A DNA stretch of 64,000 nt from Hydrotalea flava. GTDB taxonomy: Bacteria; Bacteroidota; Bacteroidia; Chitinophagales; Chitinophagaceae. This document shows positions 9,554 through 19,233 of this stretch, in pieces (positions within the stretch are counted from its first letter, which is position 1; each line of letters starts with the position of its first letter). Location of the stretch: NCBI RefSeq assembly GCF_001623405.1, contig NZ_LUHG01000097.1:62001-126000 (forward strand), written 5' to 3'. Both the position numbers and the translations under genes were made by a program. Below the pieces are notes generated by a model, which had not been told where the DNA came from, made no database searches, and worked only from the letters and a program-made list of their open reading frames with translations.

Positions 9554-12500
9554 TTATTGATTGGCCGTTGTTTCTTTCAGCATTTCTTTTACTGCTGCCG
9601 CCAACTGATCATCTGTTCCAAACAATACATCATTGTAAGGATTGTCTACATCAATATCCGGATTGATTTGGAGGTTTTCTGTTGGGCGCCCTTCTTTACC
9701 TATGGTAGCAATCATGGGTATACCAAAAACAATAGTGGGGTCTATTTGTGTTTCCCACCAAACGGCAGTACCGGTGCCGGGTACCGGCTTACCAATGAGT
9801 TTGCCAATACCATTGGCACGATAAGCATAGGGAAATAAAAATGCATCGCTGTAATTGCTTTCGCTCATTAACACACAACTGGGTTTGGTCCATTTACCTG
9901 CCGGCTCGCCACCATCTGCTTTAAATCCATAGGGTGCAAAGCTGAGGTATTGTTTGCCTTTCAAAAAAGTAACCAAATCATCATGCAGCCAGCCTCCGCC
10001 ATTAAAACGGGTATCTACAATCAATGCTTTTTTATTGTAATTTTTTCCCATTACCTTATCAAAAAACTCTCTGTAACTGGCATCGTTCATACCTTGTATG
10101 TGTACATAACCTATTTGTCCGTTACTCAGTTTGTTAACCATTTCAGACATGGTGTTGGTCCAGCGTTTGTATAATAAAGTATTTTCTTCAGCAACGGTAA
10201 TGGGTTTAACAGTTTCTTCCCAAGTGGTTTTAGTAGTAGGATTATACACCTGCAACAAAACATTTTTACCTGCTTTTCTGTTTAAAAAAATATTCCAATC
10301 GTTGGTATCGGTAATATTTTCACCGTCAATAGCCATGATTATATCACCTGCTTTTATTTTGCTGGATGCTTTATCAACAGGTCCGCCTTTTATTACTTCG
10401 GTAATTTCTAACCCATTACCACCTTTCATTTCGTTGTAAAATAAACCTAATGAGGCAGTATTATCTCCATCGGTATTACGGGGTGTATAACGGCCACCTG
10501 TATGCGAAGCATTTAGTTCGCCCAATAATTCGCTTAACAATTCCTGGAAGTCGTAGTTGTTATTGATGTGGGGTAAAAAACGGGCATAATCTGTTTTGTA
10601 CATGGCCCAGTTAACGCTATGCAATTTGGGGTCGTAAAATTTCTTTTCTACCTGGCGCCAGGCGTGTTCAAATATATAGGCACGTTCACCGGCAGTATTT
10701 AAAATCATCTCACTGTTAATAGTAACGGGGGATACCTTGCCGCCTTCTACTTCTACTTTCATAATTTTACCACCACCTAATACAAAAAGTTGTTTACCAT
10801 CTTTACTCAGTTCCATATTGCCACCACCACTGCTTAATTTGGTAAGCAGCTTCATTTCTTTGGTTCGGGTATCCATCTGCCATAAATCGGCGCCTTGTTC
10901 AAATCGGGCTAATAAAAACAATTTGCTGCCATCGGCCGATAATTTATAATCATCCAAATTCATGGAAGCATTGGTAAGCCTTACTTTCTGTTGGTTTAAG
11001 TTGCTAAAATCCAATACTATATTTTCTTTCTTTTTAATGGTATCCTTGTTTTCTTTTTCTTTCTCTTTTAATAAGGCTGCATCTTCTTTATTCAGTTGAA
11101 ATTGATCATAAGCTGCTTTGTCAAAGAATAAAGCATAAACATCAGCTTCTTTAGGCCCCTGTATAGCCAATGAGCGTTTACCTTCTTTATCAGAGGTAAA
11201 GAGCAGGGCTTTACCGCCCATTGCCCATTGCTGGCGGTTATTGCTAAAACCACTTTGGGTAACATCGGTGCCGTTTGCATCACTTCCATCGGCTTTAAAA
11301 ACCAATATGGCACCGCCGCTTAAACCAAATACTCCTTTACTGCTTCTAACGGCAATCCATTTGCTATCGGGGCTCCATTCGTACCGCTGATCACCATCGC
11401 TGTAAGAAAAATTCTGGCCTGCCGGTAAAATAGTTGTACTTGTTTTGGTGGCTATATCAAATACACGCAGGGTATTGCGTTCTTCTAAATAAGCAATTTT
11501 TTTACCATCCGGCGAGGGCATGGGTTGAAATTCTTCCTTCTCTGTAGCAATTATCGGATCTTCTTTAATTAATGTAGCAGCATAAAAATAAGGTTCATCT
11601 TTTCGGGTAATGGTAGCTTTTATAATATCCCAACTGTTACCCCTTTCTGCTGCATAATATAAACTTCTTCCATCGGGTGCAAATGCCACCATTCTTTCCT
11701 GTTGTGGTGTATTGGTAATGCGCTTGGTATAACTACCATCGGTACTGGTTACAAAAACTTCGCCCCTGAATACAAACGCAATTTCCTTACCGTTAGGCGA
11801 TACACTCATTTCAGTGGCGCCACCATTAATGGTTACATTTTTTTCAACATTGCCTCTGGTATCTGCGTTAATAATGATGTTTACTTTTTCCGGTTTACCA
11901 TCTGGTTTTAGCGTATATATTTCACCATTCCAGGAAAAACAAAGGGTATTGTTGTTAGAGCGGGAAAGATGCCTCACCGGATAATCTTTAAAATCGGTCA
12001 ATTGCTGTTCTGCCATTTTTAATTGCAAAGGCATTCTATAAATATTCTGTGTACCGTTTTTCTCGCTTAAATAATACACATACTGATTATCGGCTGAAAA
12101 AACAGGTTCTCTGTCTTCGCCAATAAAATTCGTTAATTTTCTATAATTTTTTGTTTGGAAGTTGTATAGCCAAATATCGCGGGTTACACTACTGGTATGG
12201 TGTTTGCGCCAGGGATCTTCGTACCCTTTTCTGTCTTGAAATACTATTTCTTTTCCATCATTACTATAATGCACGTTTTCAGTACCGGCAGTATTTAAAA
12301 GAATGTTTCTGCCGCCGCTTACCGGTACATCATACAATTTTAAGAACAACGCTTTTTGTGGAAAACGTACGGATGTATTTAAATCGTTTCTGCCGCTGCC
12401 AAAAATAATTTTACTGTTATCGGGCGAAAAATCCCATGGAAAATCATTGGCTGAGTTAAAAGTGAGGCGTTTAGCTTCGCCTCCGGTAGCGGGCATTACA

Positions 12501-12775
12501 AACACATCAAAATTACCATAACGGTCTGAGGCAAAGGCAATACTTTTTCCATCATGACTCCAAACCGGCATTTCCTCCTGCGATTCGTTGAGCGTTAACG
12601 GAATGGCCGTACCGCCTGTAGCAGGTACACTGTATAAATCGCCTTTATAGCCAAATACAATGGTATTGCCATCGGGACTAATGGCAGGGTAACGTAACCA
12701 CAAGGGTGGATTGTTTTGCGAAGCACCTACAATGCTGTAACCTAACAGCATTATGAAAAAGATAAATTTCTGCAT
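9554..12775 (-). CDS. Tricorn-like S41 family protease with beta-propeller and PDZ domains
   Basis: The 1073-residue protein begins with a signal peptide (ending GASQ), so it acts in the envelope. TolB/WD40-like propeller repeats fill roughly residues 25-690 (for example AISPDGNTIVFGYKGDLYSV and repeated SPDGK/SPDSK). A PDZ domain follows (GGPVDKASSKIKAGDIIMAI), then an S41 catalytic domain with DTRFNGGG and SESNYSDAF, the second holding the likely nucleophilic Ser. The architecture matches tricorn protease, thought to trim peptides. The gene stands alone, divergent from the M23 peptidase gene. Confidence 0.92.
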   Translation of the reverse strand: MQKFIFFIMLLGYSIVGASQNNPPLWLRYPAISPDGNTIVFGYKGDLYSVPATGGTAIPLTLNESQEEMPVWSHDGKSIAFASDRYGNFDVFVMPATGGEAKRLTFNSANDFPWDFSPDNSKIIFGSGRNDLNTSVRFPQKALFLKLYDVPVSGGRNILLNTAGTENVHYSNDGKEIVFQDRKGYEDPWRKHHTSSVTRDIWLYNFQTKNYRKLTNFIGEDREPVFSADNQYVYYLSEKNGTQNIYRMPLQLKMAEQQLTDFKDYPVRHLSRSNNNTLCFSWNGEIYTLKPDGKPEKVNIIINADTRGNVEKNVTINGGATEMSVSPNGKEIAFVFRGEVFVTSTDGSYTKRITNTPQQERMVAFAPDGRSLYYAAERGNSWDIIKATITRKDEPYFYAATLIKEDPIIATEKEEFQPMPSPDGKKIAYLEERNTLRVFDIATKTSTTILPAGQNFSYSDGDQRYEWSPDSKWIAVRSSKGVFGLSGGAILVFKADGSDANGTDVTQSGFSNNRQQWAMGGKALLFTSDKEGKRSLAIQGPKEADVYALFFDKAAYDQFQLNKEDAALLKEKEKENKDTIKKKENIVLDFSNLNQQKVRLTNASMNLDDYKLSADGSKLFLLARFEQGADLWQMDTRTKEMKLLTKLSSGGGNMELSKDGKQLFVLGGGKIMKVEVEGGKVSPVTINSEMILNTAGERAYIFEHAWRQVEKKFYDPKLHSVNWAMYKTDYARFLPHINNNYDFQELLSELLGELNASHTGGRYTPRNTDGDNTASLGLFYNEMKGGNGLEITEVIKGGPVDKASSKIKAGDIIMAIDGENITDTNDWNIFLNRKAGKNVLLQVYNPTTKTTWEETVKPITVAEENTLLYKRWTNTMSEMVNKLSNGQIGYVHIQGMNDASYREFFDKVMGKNYNKKALIVDTRFNGGGWLHDDLVTFLKGKQYLSFAPYGFKADGGEPAGKWTKPSCVLMSESNYSDAFLFPYAYRANGIGKLIGKPVPGTGTAVWWETQIDPTIVFGIPMIATIGKEGRPTENLQINPDIDVDNPYNDVLFGTDDQLAAAVKEMLKETTANQ

Positions 12776-12822
12776 GGCATTTATTTTTATTTTTATCAGA
12801 GCATTAAAGATAATTACCCAAA

Positions 12823-13530
12823 ATGGATAGCCTTACAGATTTTTATGAACGGATACAGCCCCTACATACCAGCTTTGCTTCCATAGTGCCTTTTCAGGCA
12901 TTTTCCGACAAATTATTAGCAATGGATTTTACAGAGAAAAATGATATTTGGCGCAAAGAAGTGGTGGAAAATGTGGCTTTGTTTACAACAACCGTGAATG
13001 GTGTTTTGCGTCAGGCAAAAGCAAAATATGGTATTGGCGGCTATTTAGAGCACCGCAATATTTATGCCCGTAGCCCGGTGTTTGATGGTACTGCACCCCG
13101 TCGTATTCATTTAGGAATAGATATTTGGGGAAGAGAAGGTACGCCGGTAATGGCACCCTTAGCCGGCACAGTGCATAGTTTTGCGTTCAATAAAGCCTAT
13201 GGCGATTATGGTGCTACCATTATTTTAGCGCACCATATTCATGAACTACAATTTTATAGTTTGTATGGTCATTTGGCTTTAAAAAGTTTGAGCCGTATTT
13301 CAGAAGGGCAACTGATAAAGCAAGGAGAAAAATTTGCTTGGTTGGGTGTTCCGGAAGAAAATGGCTATTGGCCACCACATCTTCATTTTCAGTTAATGTT
13401 AGATATGGAAGATTATAAAGGTGATTACCCTGGTGTTTGTGCTGCCAATCAACTGCAACATTATGCCCAAAATTGCCCCAATCCCGATGTAATTTTACAA
13501 ATGCAGCGCTATGCAGTGGTTGATTTTTAA
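12823..13530 (+). CDS. M23 family (LytM-type) peptidase
   Basis: The 235-residue protein has the zinc-binding residues of M23 endopeptidases: HLGIDIWG (His and Asp) near residue 92 and PHLHFQ near 186. These enzymes usually cut cell-wall cross-links. No signal peptide or membrane helix is visible at the N terminus (MDSLTDFYERIQPLHTS), which is unusual for a wall hydrolase. It could therefore act elsewhere or use another export route. The start ATG follows a 47-bp spacer shared with the divergent protease gene. Confidence 0.85.
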   Translation: MDSLTDFYERIQPLHTSFASIVPFQAFSDKLLAMDFTEKNDIWRKEVVENVALFTTTVNGVLRQAKAKYGIGGYLEHRNIYARSPVFDGTAPRRIHLGIDIWGREGTPVMAPLAGTVHSFAFNKAYGDYGATIILAHHIHELQFYSLYGHLALKSLSRISEGQLIKQGEKFAWLGVPEENGYWPPHLHFQLMLDMEDYKGDYPGVCAANQLQHYAQNCPNPDVILQMQRYAVVDF

Positions 13531-13565
13531 TTTCTTCTGTTTAAATTTGTGCAAAAACCCATTAC

Positions 13566-13733
13566 ATGTTACATCAAATACACCACGAAGAAGATACTAA
13601 GAAATTTACCCTCACCATTTTTTTATCATTTGCGGTTGTTTTCTGTTTTTTGGTACTCATGGCACAATGTAAAGGCCCATATCATCCGCCAGCAGCACAT
13701 GCAAATACAGAACATGCAGCATCGCATGAATAA
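13566..13733 (+). CDS. 55-residue single-span membrane protein
   Basis: The ORF starts at ATG 13566 and encodes an acidic/His-rich N terminus (MLHQIHHEEDTKKF), one membrane helix (LTIFLSFAVVFCFLVLMA, residues ~16-33) and a His/Ala-rich tail (HPPAAHANTEHAASHE). It lies 35 bases after the M23 peptidase gene. A longer same-strand ORF in another frame (13549-13743) has no recognisable protein features and looks like its shadow. The His-rich ends suggest possible metal contact, but that is speculation. I do not recognise a named family. Confidence 0.6.
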   Translation: MLHQIHHEEDTKKFTLTIFLSFAVVFCFLVLMAQCKGPYHPPAAHANTEHAASHE

Positions 13734-13784
13734 TCAGGTATAACACCATGCAAAGCAGGCAGGTATTGAAGAAGAATAAACAAA

Positions 13785-14480
13785 CTATTCAAATTGGTCT
13801 TTTAAAAACATATTCAGCAGCTTTATCAGGAATGGATACTGTTGTGGCAAAAATTTTTCTGTTTGCTTAATGATAGCATGTTCTGTTTGCACAAAAGGGG
13901 CATTGATAAGTTCATGTTTGCCATGTTGTAACATTTGCAATAAAAGATGCATTTCTATTTCAGGATGAAATTGTAATGCCAATACATGGTTTTGATAAAT
14001 GAAACCCTGCTGTGTACAGGCATCTGAATGAAACAGGGAAACTGCATGTGCAGGAAGATCAAACGTATCGCCATGCCAGTGAAAGCAATGCAATGGTTGT
14101 GGCAATATTTGTGATAATGGATGTGGGTTAGATGGAAATATAGGCCACCAGCCAATTTCCTGTTGAACATGCGCATACACGCCGGCTCCTAAAACGGAAG
14201 CAATGAGCTGACTGCCCAGGCAAATGCCCATCACTTTTTTTGCAGCGTGGATGGCTTGTTCAATACAGGTTTTTTCGGCAGTCATCCATTTAAACTTTTT
14301 TTCCTGATATATACCCATAGGGCCACCCATTACAATCAGCATATCATATTGATCCGGCTCAGGGAAGGGTTCTTCATTGAACACACGGGTTATATGAATT
14401 TGATGCCCCATATTTTTAGCCCATTGCAGTAAACTGCCCGGATTTTCAAAAGAAACATGCTGTATGAAATGAACTCGCAT
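13785..14480 (-). CDS. Class I glutamine amidotransferase-like protein
   Basis: The 231-residue protein has the GATase-1 triad: nucleophilic Cys in MGICLGSQL (residue ~90) and His and Glu in LQFHPEI (~173-175). The N-terminal MLIVMGGPMGIYQE stretch matches the GMP synthase-like standalone group. It has no synthase domain, so it either acts on an unknown substrate or works as a gamma-glutamyl hydrolase-like enzyme. It is divergent from ruvB across a 129-bp spacer. Confidence 0.85.
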   Translation of the reverse strand: MRVHFIQHVSFENPGSLLQWAKNMGHQIHITRVFNEEPFPEPDQYDMLIVMGGPMGIYQEKKFKWMTAEKTCIEQAIHAAKKVMGICLGSQLIASVLGAGVYAHVQQEIGWWPIFPSNPHPLSQILPQPLHCFHWHGDTFDLPAHAVSLFHSDACTQQGFIYQNHVLALQFHPEIEMHLLLQMLQHGKHELINAPFVQTEHAIIKQTEKFLPQQYPFLIKLLNMFLKDQFE

Positions 14481-14609
14481 AACTTCGTAGCTATTGTTTT
14501 TGTAGTTTTACCGGTGCATATCACAGTAAAAAAAGCATGATAGATGCCCTACTGCGGATGATATGTTCAGGAAACATTTACTTTATAAAATTATTGTTTC
14601 ATACACACA

Positions 14610-15644
14610 ATGTCAAATCCTAATTTAGATAGTAGCAAAGAACAGTTAAACCAGGCCGATAAGGAGTTTGAAAATACCATACGGCCTAAAGAGCTGGATG
14701 ACTTTTCGGGGCAACCGCAGTTGATAGAAAATCTGATCATTTTTATTAAAGCGGCAAAAATTCGTGGAGAGGCATTGGATCATATACTTTTTCATGGCCC
14801 CCCGGGATTGGGTAAAACCACTTTAAGCAGAATTGTAGCCAACGAACTGGGCGTAAACATCCGTGAAACCAGTGGTCCGGTTATTGAAAAACCCGGCGAT
14901 TTGGCCGGCTTATTAACCAATCTGGAACCCAATGATGTTTTGTTTATTGATGAAATACACCGGTTAAGTACTGTGGTAGAAGAATACCTGTATGCGGCCA
15001 TGGAAGATTTCAGGATTGATATTATGATTGATAGTGGCCCCAATGCAAGAAGCATACAACTCAACATCAATCCCTTTACGTTGGTGGGTGCCACTACCCG
15101 CAGTGGTTTATTAACGGCACCCTTGCTTTCCCGTTTTGGTATAAAATCGCGGTTGGAATATTATAATGCAGCTACGCTTCAAAAAATTATACAACGCAGT
15201 GCTGTTATATTGAATGTGCCTGTTTCGGAAGAAGCTGCTGCTGAAATAGCCCGGCGCAGCCGGGGAACACCACGCATTGCCAATGGTTTATTGCGCAGGG
15301 TACGCGATTTTGCCCAGGTATTGAATGACGGAATGATTGATATTGGCATTACACAACATGCATTAAAAGCATTGAATGTAGATGAGTATGGTTTAGATGA
15401 TATGGATAATCGGATTTTGTTAACCATCATTGAAAAATTTAAAGGCGGGCCTGTAGGTATTACTACTATTGCAACCGCTGTTGGTGAGGAATCGGGTACC
15501 ATTGAAGAAGTATATGAACCTTTTTTAATACAGGAAGGTTTTTTGCAACGAACACCAAGGGGCAGAGAGGTAACTGCCAAAGCTTACCAACATTTAGGCA
15601 AACATAAACCCAAGGGTACACAGCCCGGTTTATTTAACGAATAA
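14610..15644 (+). CDS. ruvB: Holliday junction branch migration ATPase RuvB
   Basis: RuvB is the hexameric AAA+ motor that moves Holliday junctions with RuvA. The 344-residue length is typical. Walker A ([11 protein letters not shown]) is at residues ~65-75, Walker B ([10 protein letters not shown]) at ~110-119, sensor 1 (GATTRSGLL) near 161, and the winged-helix DNA-binding region starts near 260. The C-terminal motif FLQRTPRGR is present. The partner ruvA lies in the same window at 55753 but not in an operon with it. Confidence 0.98.
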   Translation: MSNPNLDSSKEQLNQADKEFENTIRPKELDDFSGQPQLIENLIIFIKAAKIRGEALDHILFHGPPGLGKTTLSRIVANELGVNIRETSGPVIEKPGDLAGLLTNLEPNDVLFIDEIHRLSTVVEEYLYAAMEDFRIDIMIDSGPNARSIQLNINPFTLVGATTRSGLLTAPLLSRFGIKSRLEYYNAATLQKIIQRSAVILNVPVSEEAAAEIARRSRGTPRIANGLLRRVRDFAQVLNDGMIDIGITQHALKALNVDEYGLDDMDNRILLTIIEKFKGGPVGITTIATAVGEESGTIEEVYEPFLIQEGFLQRTPRGREVTAKAYQHLGKHKPKGTQPGLFNE

Positions 15645-15649
15645 GCATA

Positions 15650-15680
15650 AAAAATGCCACTCGCTTGAAGTGGCATTTTT
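15650..15680. terminator. Bidirectional terminator between ruvB and the response regulator
   Basis: The hairpin AAAATGCCACT / AGTGGCATTTT encloses a short loop and is flanked by A and T runs on both sides. It sits between the convergent genes ruvB and the OmpR-type regulator and should end both transcripts. Confidence 0.85.
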
Positions 15681-15707
15681 GCATAAAAATCGAATATGCT
15701 TTTGGCA

Positions 15708-16406
15708 TTATGGCGCTACCAATCTGAAACCATTGCCATGAATGTTTACAATTTCAATATTGGTATCATCTTTTAGGTACTTACGCAGTTTGGCTATGTA
15801 TACATCCATGCTTCTGCCATTAAAATACGTATCGCTGCCCCAAATTTTCTTCAAAGCCCTTTCACGAGGCAATAAATCATTTTTATGCTCTGCCAGCATT
15901 TTTAATAATTCGTTTTCTTTGGGTGAAAGCGTATGGGTTTGACCGTTATGCGATAACTCTCTCAGTTTTGGATTGAAATGATAAGAGCCTAAATCAAATT
16001 CTATATTATCGCTAATGCGGTTTTCTTCTTCATTTCTTTTTAAAATAGCTTTTATTTTCAGTAGCAGTACCTCGCTGTCAAAAGGCTTGGTAATATAATC
16101 ATCGGCACCTAAACGATAGCCCTGTACCACATCTTCTTTCATGGTTTTGGCACTTAAAAAAAAGAGTGGTATATCGGGGTCTACATCGCGAATTTCTTCA
16201 GCTAGCGCAAACCCATCCACGTTAGGCATCATTACATCTAACAGGCAAATATCAAATTTTTCCCGCTGAAAAGCGGCTAAGCCTAAACGGCCATCTCTTT
16301 CCAATACCACTTCATAATCATTCAATTCCAAATAGTTTTTCAATACCATGCCCAGGTTGGTATCGTCTTCGCAGAGCAAAATTTTGTATTTCTTTTTTTC
16401 TTCCAT
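15708..16406 (-). CDS. OmpR-family response regulator (RprY-like)
   Basis: The 232-residue protein has a receiver domain (residues ~7-122) with acidic pair ED14-D15, phosphorylated Asp in CLLDVMMP (~57) and Lys in YITKPF (~107). A winged-helix DNA-binding domain (~135-230) follows, with SPKENELLKMLAEH and GRSMDVYIAKLRKYL. Overall similarity is to RprY of Bacteroides. No histidine kinase gene is adjacent, so its partner is elsewhere. It is divergent from the GroES-like gene. Confidence 0.93.
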   Translation of the reverse strand: MEEKKKYKILLCEDDTNLGMVLKNYLELNDYEVVLERDGRLGLAAFQREKFDICLLDVMMPNVDGFALAEEIRDVDPDIPLFFLSAKTMKEDVVQGYRLGADDYITKPFDSEVLLLKIKAILKRNEEENRISDNIEFDLGSYHFNPKLRELSHNGQTHTLSPKENELLKMLAEHKNDLLPRERALKKIWGSDTYFNGRSMDVYIAKLRKYLKDDTNIEIVNIHGNGFRLVAP

Positions 16407-16517
16407 AACCGTTCTTGTTTTTAAATATTCAAATAAAGTTCATTACAGCAATAATTAACTCGATTTCCGGCGCAATCTTTTGTTAAAAAGCTGTTTTCAT
16501 TTTGCTAAAGATATTAC

Positions 16518-16525
16518 TATTTTTG
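16518..16525 (+). promoter_or_regulatory. Candidate -7 element for the GroES-like gene
   Basis: TATTTTTG matches the Bacteroidota -7 consensus TAnnTTTG. A weak -33 match (TTTC) is 19 bases upstream. The implied leader is about 75 nt. This short pattern can occur by chance in AT-rich DNA. Confidence 0.35.
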
Positions 16526-16605
16526 TGGTTGTTACACAAGAATTTTTCAAAACCCGTTAACAGTTGCTACTTTAGCTTGTTTTTAAGTGAAGAAAATTGG
16601 TGTAT

Positions 16606-16977
16606 ATGATGATAACGCAGGATAACAAATTGAAAAAGCTCATTATTATTGGCGACAGGGTTTTAATTAAACCTTCTAAACCGAATGAACAAACCTCCAG
16701 CGGATTGTATTTGCCTCCCGGTGTGCAGGAAAAAGAAAAAGTACAACAAGGTTATATCATTAAAACAGGACCGGGTTATGCCATACCACTACCTGTTGAA
16801 AACGAACCCTGGAAAACAGAGGAAGAACAGGTAAAATACATTCCTTTACAGGCACGCGAAGGTGATTTGGCTTTGTTTTTATTAAATGGTGCCACCGAAT
16901 TGCAATATGAAGGCGAAAAATATTTTATTGTTCCGCAGCATGCCATTTTAATGCTGGAAAGGGAAGAGGATTTATAA
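16606..16977 (+). CDS. GroES-like co-chaperonin paralogue (orphan)
   Basis: The protein, about 123 residues from the ATG at 16606, has the Cpn10 fold signature GDRVLIKPSKP and a mobile-loop-like segment (NEQTSSGLYLPPGVQEKEK), including a GLYL in place of GIVL. The C-terminal strand YFIVPQHAILML also fits. It is longer than normal GroES (about 95 residues) because of an insertion around residues 65-85 (ENEPWKTEEEQVKYI) where the roof loop lies. No groEL is next to it, so it is probably a second GroES-type protein. An upstream TTG (16597) could also start translation. Confidence 0.8.
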   Translation: MMITQDNKLKKLIIIGDRVLIKPSKPNEQTSSGLYLPPGVQEKEKVQQGYIIKTGPGYAIPLPVENEPWKTEEEQVKYIPLQAREGDLALFLLNGATELQYEGEKYFIVPQHAILMLEREEDL

Positions 16978-17125
16978 ATGGCAGGTTGCAGTGCAATTTT
17001 AACCTTGCAGTTATATGGCTGCTTTTGCAAATTTTACAAAAACCGGAATCATTGCAGATGCAACTGGAAGGGAAACAGCATCATTGGCTGAAATTTAAAA
17101 AAGCACTTTGAGCCGGGGGTGGTAA

Positions 17126-19042
17126 TTATTTTTTAGTTACACCATTTTGTGCATCTATTATAATGTATGCGGCATCCAATAAACTTTGCAATACTTCATG
17201 AAATTGTTTTTCCATTTCATTTGGGAACAGGGCTTTTAACTCAGCCAACGCAATCCCATGTTGTGGAATTGCATTCATGATTTCCCATTCAATTTTTTTA
17301 AAGTCTTTTGTACTTAAATGTTGGTGATTGGTTCGTAAACAATTATCGCAAATGCCACACCGTTCATTGGATTCATCTGAAAAATATCGGGCAATTATAT
17401 TGCTGCGGCAGTTTTTGGTTTCTTTTGCGTAGGCTATGATGGATTGAATACGTTCGCTGTACTGTTGTTTTCTGGCATGGTATTGTTCATAATTAATGTG
17501 TAGGGAAGCAGCCGGTGCCCGGTTCAATAACATAAAAATTTGTGGAGTATCTTTCTGTGGTAAATATTCTATGATGCCATACTGTTGCAACTGATGCAGC
17601 TGTTCGGTTACTGTATTATAACTGATGCGTGCAATTTTGGCAATTTGCCTTTCATAAATAGAAACACGGTTATCTAATATTCCCTGATAGGTTCTCAACA
17701 ATGTTTGCGTTATTTTTTCTAATGCAGGAAAGTTTTTCTGAAATTCAAATAACACCTCTTTGTCTACTTTAAACCCTGCCTGCGATGGCGTAAATACCGA
17801 CTCATTGAATAATAAATGCCCCTCCTGTTCCAATACTTTTAAAACATTGAATACTGTAGCGGCATCTAATTTAAAATACTGTACAAAATTTTCTATATCA
17901 AAATCATAATAGTTGCCCTGACCAATACCAACCGGTATTTGCAGATAATCGGCTAGTCCCTGATAAATTTTCCGAATGGTTTCAACCGGGGGGAAATGTT
18001 TTTCAGGCAGTTGAACTAATTGCTGTAAATCGTCGTGATGATATAACAAAACAGCATAGGCTTTTTGGTTATCGCGGCCTGCCCTGCCTGCCTCCTGATA
18101 ATAGTTTTCAATGCAGTCGGGGATGTTGTAATGAATAACCGTTCTTACATCCGGTTTGTCAATACCCATTCCAAAGGCATTGGTACAAACCATAATGCGT
18201 GTTTTATTTTGAATCCAGTTGAATTGCTTTTGGTTCCTTTCTTCTTTAGATAATCCTGCATGATAAAAATCGGCTGAAAAGCCCTGTAATTGTAACAAAT
18301 GTGCTACATCTTTGGTCTGCTTTCGGGTACTGCAATACACAATACTGCTACCGGGTACCTTCTGCAGTATTTCAATAGCTTTATTGATTTTACTATGTGT
18401 TTCATATACCGAATACGAAAGTGCAGGCCGGGTAAATGATTGTTTAAATACAGCCGGTTGCTCTAATTGTAATTTTTGAATAATATCTTCCTGTACCGTT
18501 AAAGTAGCCGATGCAGTTAATGCTATAAATGGTACTGCATTGATGTAATGCTTCAGTTTTGCAATTTGCAGATAGGATGGCCTGAAATCATACCCCCATT
18601 GTGAAATGCAATGCGCTTCATCTATTACTACAATACCAATAGGTAAATCGGGTAAAAAATGAAGAAAGAGTTTATTTTGTAAACGCTCCGGCGATACATA
18701 TAAAAAAGAAAATTTTCCATTTACTGCTTTTTCTAAAAGTAATTGTATTTCAAAATAGCTCAGTCCACTTTCGATGGTGGTTGCTGTAATACCCAATTCA
18801 TTGAGCCTCGTTACCTGATCGTTCATCAACGCAATTAATGGCGAAATTACAAGTGCCATACCTCCTTTCATTAATGTGGGTACCTGAAAGCAAATTGATT
18901 TACCACCACCGGTAGGTAATAAAGCCAGTGTATCTTTTCCTGCCAGCACCGATTCAATAATAGGCAGTTGCAATCCCTTAAAATCAGAATAACCCCAATA
19001 CTGTTGCAATACTTCTTTTGGTGTTATGGGCTTTGAATTCAT
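17126..19042 (-). CDS. recQ: RecQ-family ATP-dependent DNA helicase
   Basis: RecQ is a 3'-5' DNA helicase of recombination and repair. The 638-residue protein has Walker A (LLPTGGGKSICFQVP, residues ~39-53), Walker B box DEAHCISQWGYDFRPSY (~140-156), motif VI (YYQEAGRAGRD) and the RecQ zinc site formed by Cys residues in NCRSNIIARYF and ERCGICDNCLR. The final ~80 residues are not a clear HRDC domain, as in many short RecQ proteins. A second RecQ may exist elsewhere, so the symbol is given with reserve. Confidence 0.93.
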   Translation of the reverse strand: MNSKPITPKEVLQQYWGYSDFKGLQLPIIESVLAGKDTLALLPTGGGKSICFQVPTLMKGGMALVISPLIALMNDQVTRLNELGITATTIESGLSYFEIQLLLEKAVNGKFSFLYVSPERLQNKLFLHFLPDLPIGIVVIDEAHCISQWGYDFRPSYLQIAKLKHYINAVPFIALTASATLTVQEDIIQKLQLEQPAVFKQSFTRPALSYSVYETHSKINKAIEILQKVPGSSIVYCSTRKQTKDVAHLLQLQGFSADFYHAGLSKEERNQKQFNWIQNKTRIMVCTNAFGMGIDKPDVRTVIHYNIPDCIENYYQEAGRAGRDNQKAYAVLLYHHDDLQQLVQLPEKHFPPVETIRKIYQGLADYLQIPVGIGQGNYYDFDIENFVQYFKLDAATVFNVLKVLEQEGHLLFNESVFTPSQAGFKVDKEVLFEFQKNFPALEKITQTLLRTYQGILDNRVSIYERQIAKIARISYNTVTEQLHQLQQYGIIEYLPQKDTPQIFMLLNRAPAASLHINYEQYHARKQQYSERIQSIIAYAKETKNCRSNIIARYFSDESNERCGICDNCLRTNHQHLSTKDFKKIEWEIMNAIPQHGIALAELKALFPNEMEKQFHEVLQSLLDAAYIIIDAQNGVTKK

Positions 19043-19233
19043 TGTTGGGCGGTGCTTTAATATTTCTGTTCATAAAAACTGTATAAAAATAACGTGGAAC
19101 TGCTAATCATTCGCTGAAATTTACCGGATAAATATAAAAATTGAAATATACAGGTTCCGGAAAATCATTTTACCTTGTTGTTTTGATTTGCAATACTTCA
19201 ATCATTGATAAATGTGTTTATAAATATTGAACT

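Noticed and set aside
13549-13743. 64-codon plus-strand ORF
   Set aside because: Composition is not protein-like; the 55-codon frame inside it has a membrane helix and a better start.
16980-17111. Open frame reading WLLLQILQKPESLQMQLEGK
   Set aside because: It has no convincing start codon and lies in a 148-bp gap; a decayed gene end is possible but unsupported.
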